From contig CAAEOA010000153.1 of the NCBI GenBank assembly GCA_900757485.1, positions 1-5,586 of the forward strand: a stretch of DNA of 5,586 nucleotides, in the 5' to 3' direction. The stretch is from Oscillospiraceae bacterium (GTDB taxonomy: Bacteria; Bacillota; Clostridia; Oscillospirales; Ruminococcaceae). Below, piece after piece: positions 5,046 through 5,586 of this stretch. Positions within the stretch are counted from its first letter, which is position 1. Every line of letters begins with the position of its first letter. The notes beneath the pieces are model-generated. The model saw only the letters and a program-made list of their open reading frames with translations, had not been told where the DNA came from and made no database searches. A program made the position numbers and the translations under genes.

Positions 5046-5085
5046 GAAAGCTGCGATATGAATTAAATTTCATATCGCAGCTTTC
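5046..5085. terminator. Perfect 17-bp inverted repeat between terL and gyrA, probable bidirectional terminator
   Basis: The arms at 5046-5062 and 5069-5085 are exact reverse complements (GAAAGCTGCGATATGAA and its complement) with a 6-base TTAAAT loop. It starts 13 bases after the terL stop and 13 bases before the gyrA stop, so it can serve both genes. Neither side has a clear U tract, which is atypical for an intrinsic terminator. Confidence 0.65.
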
Positions 5086-5097
5086 GGAATTTATGAA

Positions 5098-5586
5098 TTA
5101 TTCTTCAGTTTCCGGTTCTTCCTCCAAGATTGGCTCATCGTCACCATCTTCCTCAACCGGTTCGATGATTTCTTCTTCGGTTGGCTTTTCTACTTCAGCC
5201 ACCTCTTCGTCCTCATCATGCTCTGCCCGCGCAAAAGTTACGACTCTGGAATCTTCATTCATCAACCGCATTACCCGAACACCGGACGCATATCTGGACA
5301 TGACATTGACGTCACTGACCCGAATCCGAATGATAACGCCGTCGTTGGAAATCAAAATCAAATCGTCGTTCTCGTCCACAACCTTAATGCCGCAGACATA
5401 GCCCTTGATGTCATTCACCTTGTAGTTGATTTTTCCTTTTCCGCCTCTGGACTGAAGCTTGTATTCGCTGATTTCGCTGCGGCGTCCCTGTCCGCGGTCG
5501 GTCACCGTCATGACGGTTGCGCCTTCCCGCAGTCTTGCCATACCCGCGATCTCGTCTCCGTCACGCAAGCGGATTGCGCGAACACC
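5098..5586 (-). CDS. gyrA: DNA gyrase subunit A, C-terminal part (5' end outside window)
   Basis: This encodes the last 162 residues of GyrA, the subunit of DNA gyrase that cuts and rejoins DNA and wraps it on its C-terminal beta-pinwheel. The frame is open to the right edge and begins GVRAIRLRDGDEIAGMARL, a typical pinwheel blade. VTDRGQGRRSEISEYKLQSR followed by GGKG is a blade with a degenerate GyrA-box-like QSRGGKG. DLILISNDGVIIRIRVSDVN and ASGVRVMRL match the final blades of Bacillota GyrA. The last 42 residues form an acidic tail with 24 Asp or Glu; in E. coli GyrA the acidic tail tunes supercoiling activity, and a similar role here is inference. ParC is the main alternative, but the QSRGGKG blade and tail favour GyrA. 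It is convergent with terL. Confidence 0.92.
   Translation of the reverse strand, partial: GVRAIRLRDGDEIAGMARLREGATVMTVTDRGQGRRSEISEYKLQSRGGKGKINYKVNDIKGYVCGIKVVDENDDLILISNDGVIIRIRVSDVNVMSRYASGVRVMRLMNEDSRVVTFARAEHDEDEEVAEVEKPTEEEIIEPVEEDGDDEPILEEEPETEE

Noticed and set aside
5093..5401. Ser-rich 102-codon + strand open frame opposite gyrA
   Set aside because: It is the antisense of the acidic GyrA tail; GAA/GAG codons read backwards give Ser and Phe runs.
1..5586. tRNA or rRNA genes and phage attachment sites
   Set aside because: I saw no cloverleaf with the expected TTCGA-type arm, no rRNA-like sequence, and no long direct repeats flanking the terminase pair.

Overview
The window looks like a chromosome segment of a low-to-moderate GC Firmicute, most likely a member of class Clostridia. 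Three things point there: the ferritin-like protein resembles a type common in clostridia, the gyrA end has the Bacillota form, and the ribosome binding sites are purine-rich. I cannot place it more precisely.

From left to right: (1) bases 1-170 hold the 3' end of an unidentified + strand gene. (2) A convergent gene at 244-678 (-) encodes a 144-residue ferritin-like helical protein, with a shared imperfect hairpin between the two. (3) 867-2549 (-) encodes a 560-residue cytosolic diguanylate cyclase with an NTF2/SnoaL-like domain, two PAS domains and a GGDEF domain. Its catalytic motif and inhibitory I-site are both intact. (4) A 280-base AT-rich divergent spacer carries candidate promoters, a short palindrome and a 15-base direct repeat. 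(5) On the + strand there is a phage-type DNA packaging pair, a small terminase-like protein (2830-3210) and a complete large terminase (3588-5033). (6) The window ends with the C-terminal part of gyrA (5098-5586, -), convergent with the large terminase gene across a perfect 17-bp inverted repeat.

The most unusual part is the 377-base gap between the two terminase genes. It is packed with back-to-back hairpins. Two of them, about 235 bases apart, are near copies whose only differences form one compensatory base-pair change. The two imperfect pairs in the long stems are both G-U wobbles when read as + strand RNA. Two sets of hairpins are enclosed by closing stems, which suggests multibranch junctions. 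I see no convincing protein in this gap. It may be a structured RNA or leader upstream of the large terminase, or a dispersed hairpin-rich repeat element.

The terminase pair has no portal, capsid or other phage gene next to it. The host gene gyrA begins only 64 bases after it. This suggests a phage remnant or an isolated terminase cassette. The diguanylate cyclase and ferritin-like genes look like ordinary chromosomal genes and show no evident functional link to the terminase.
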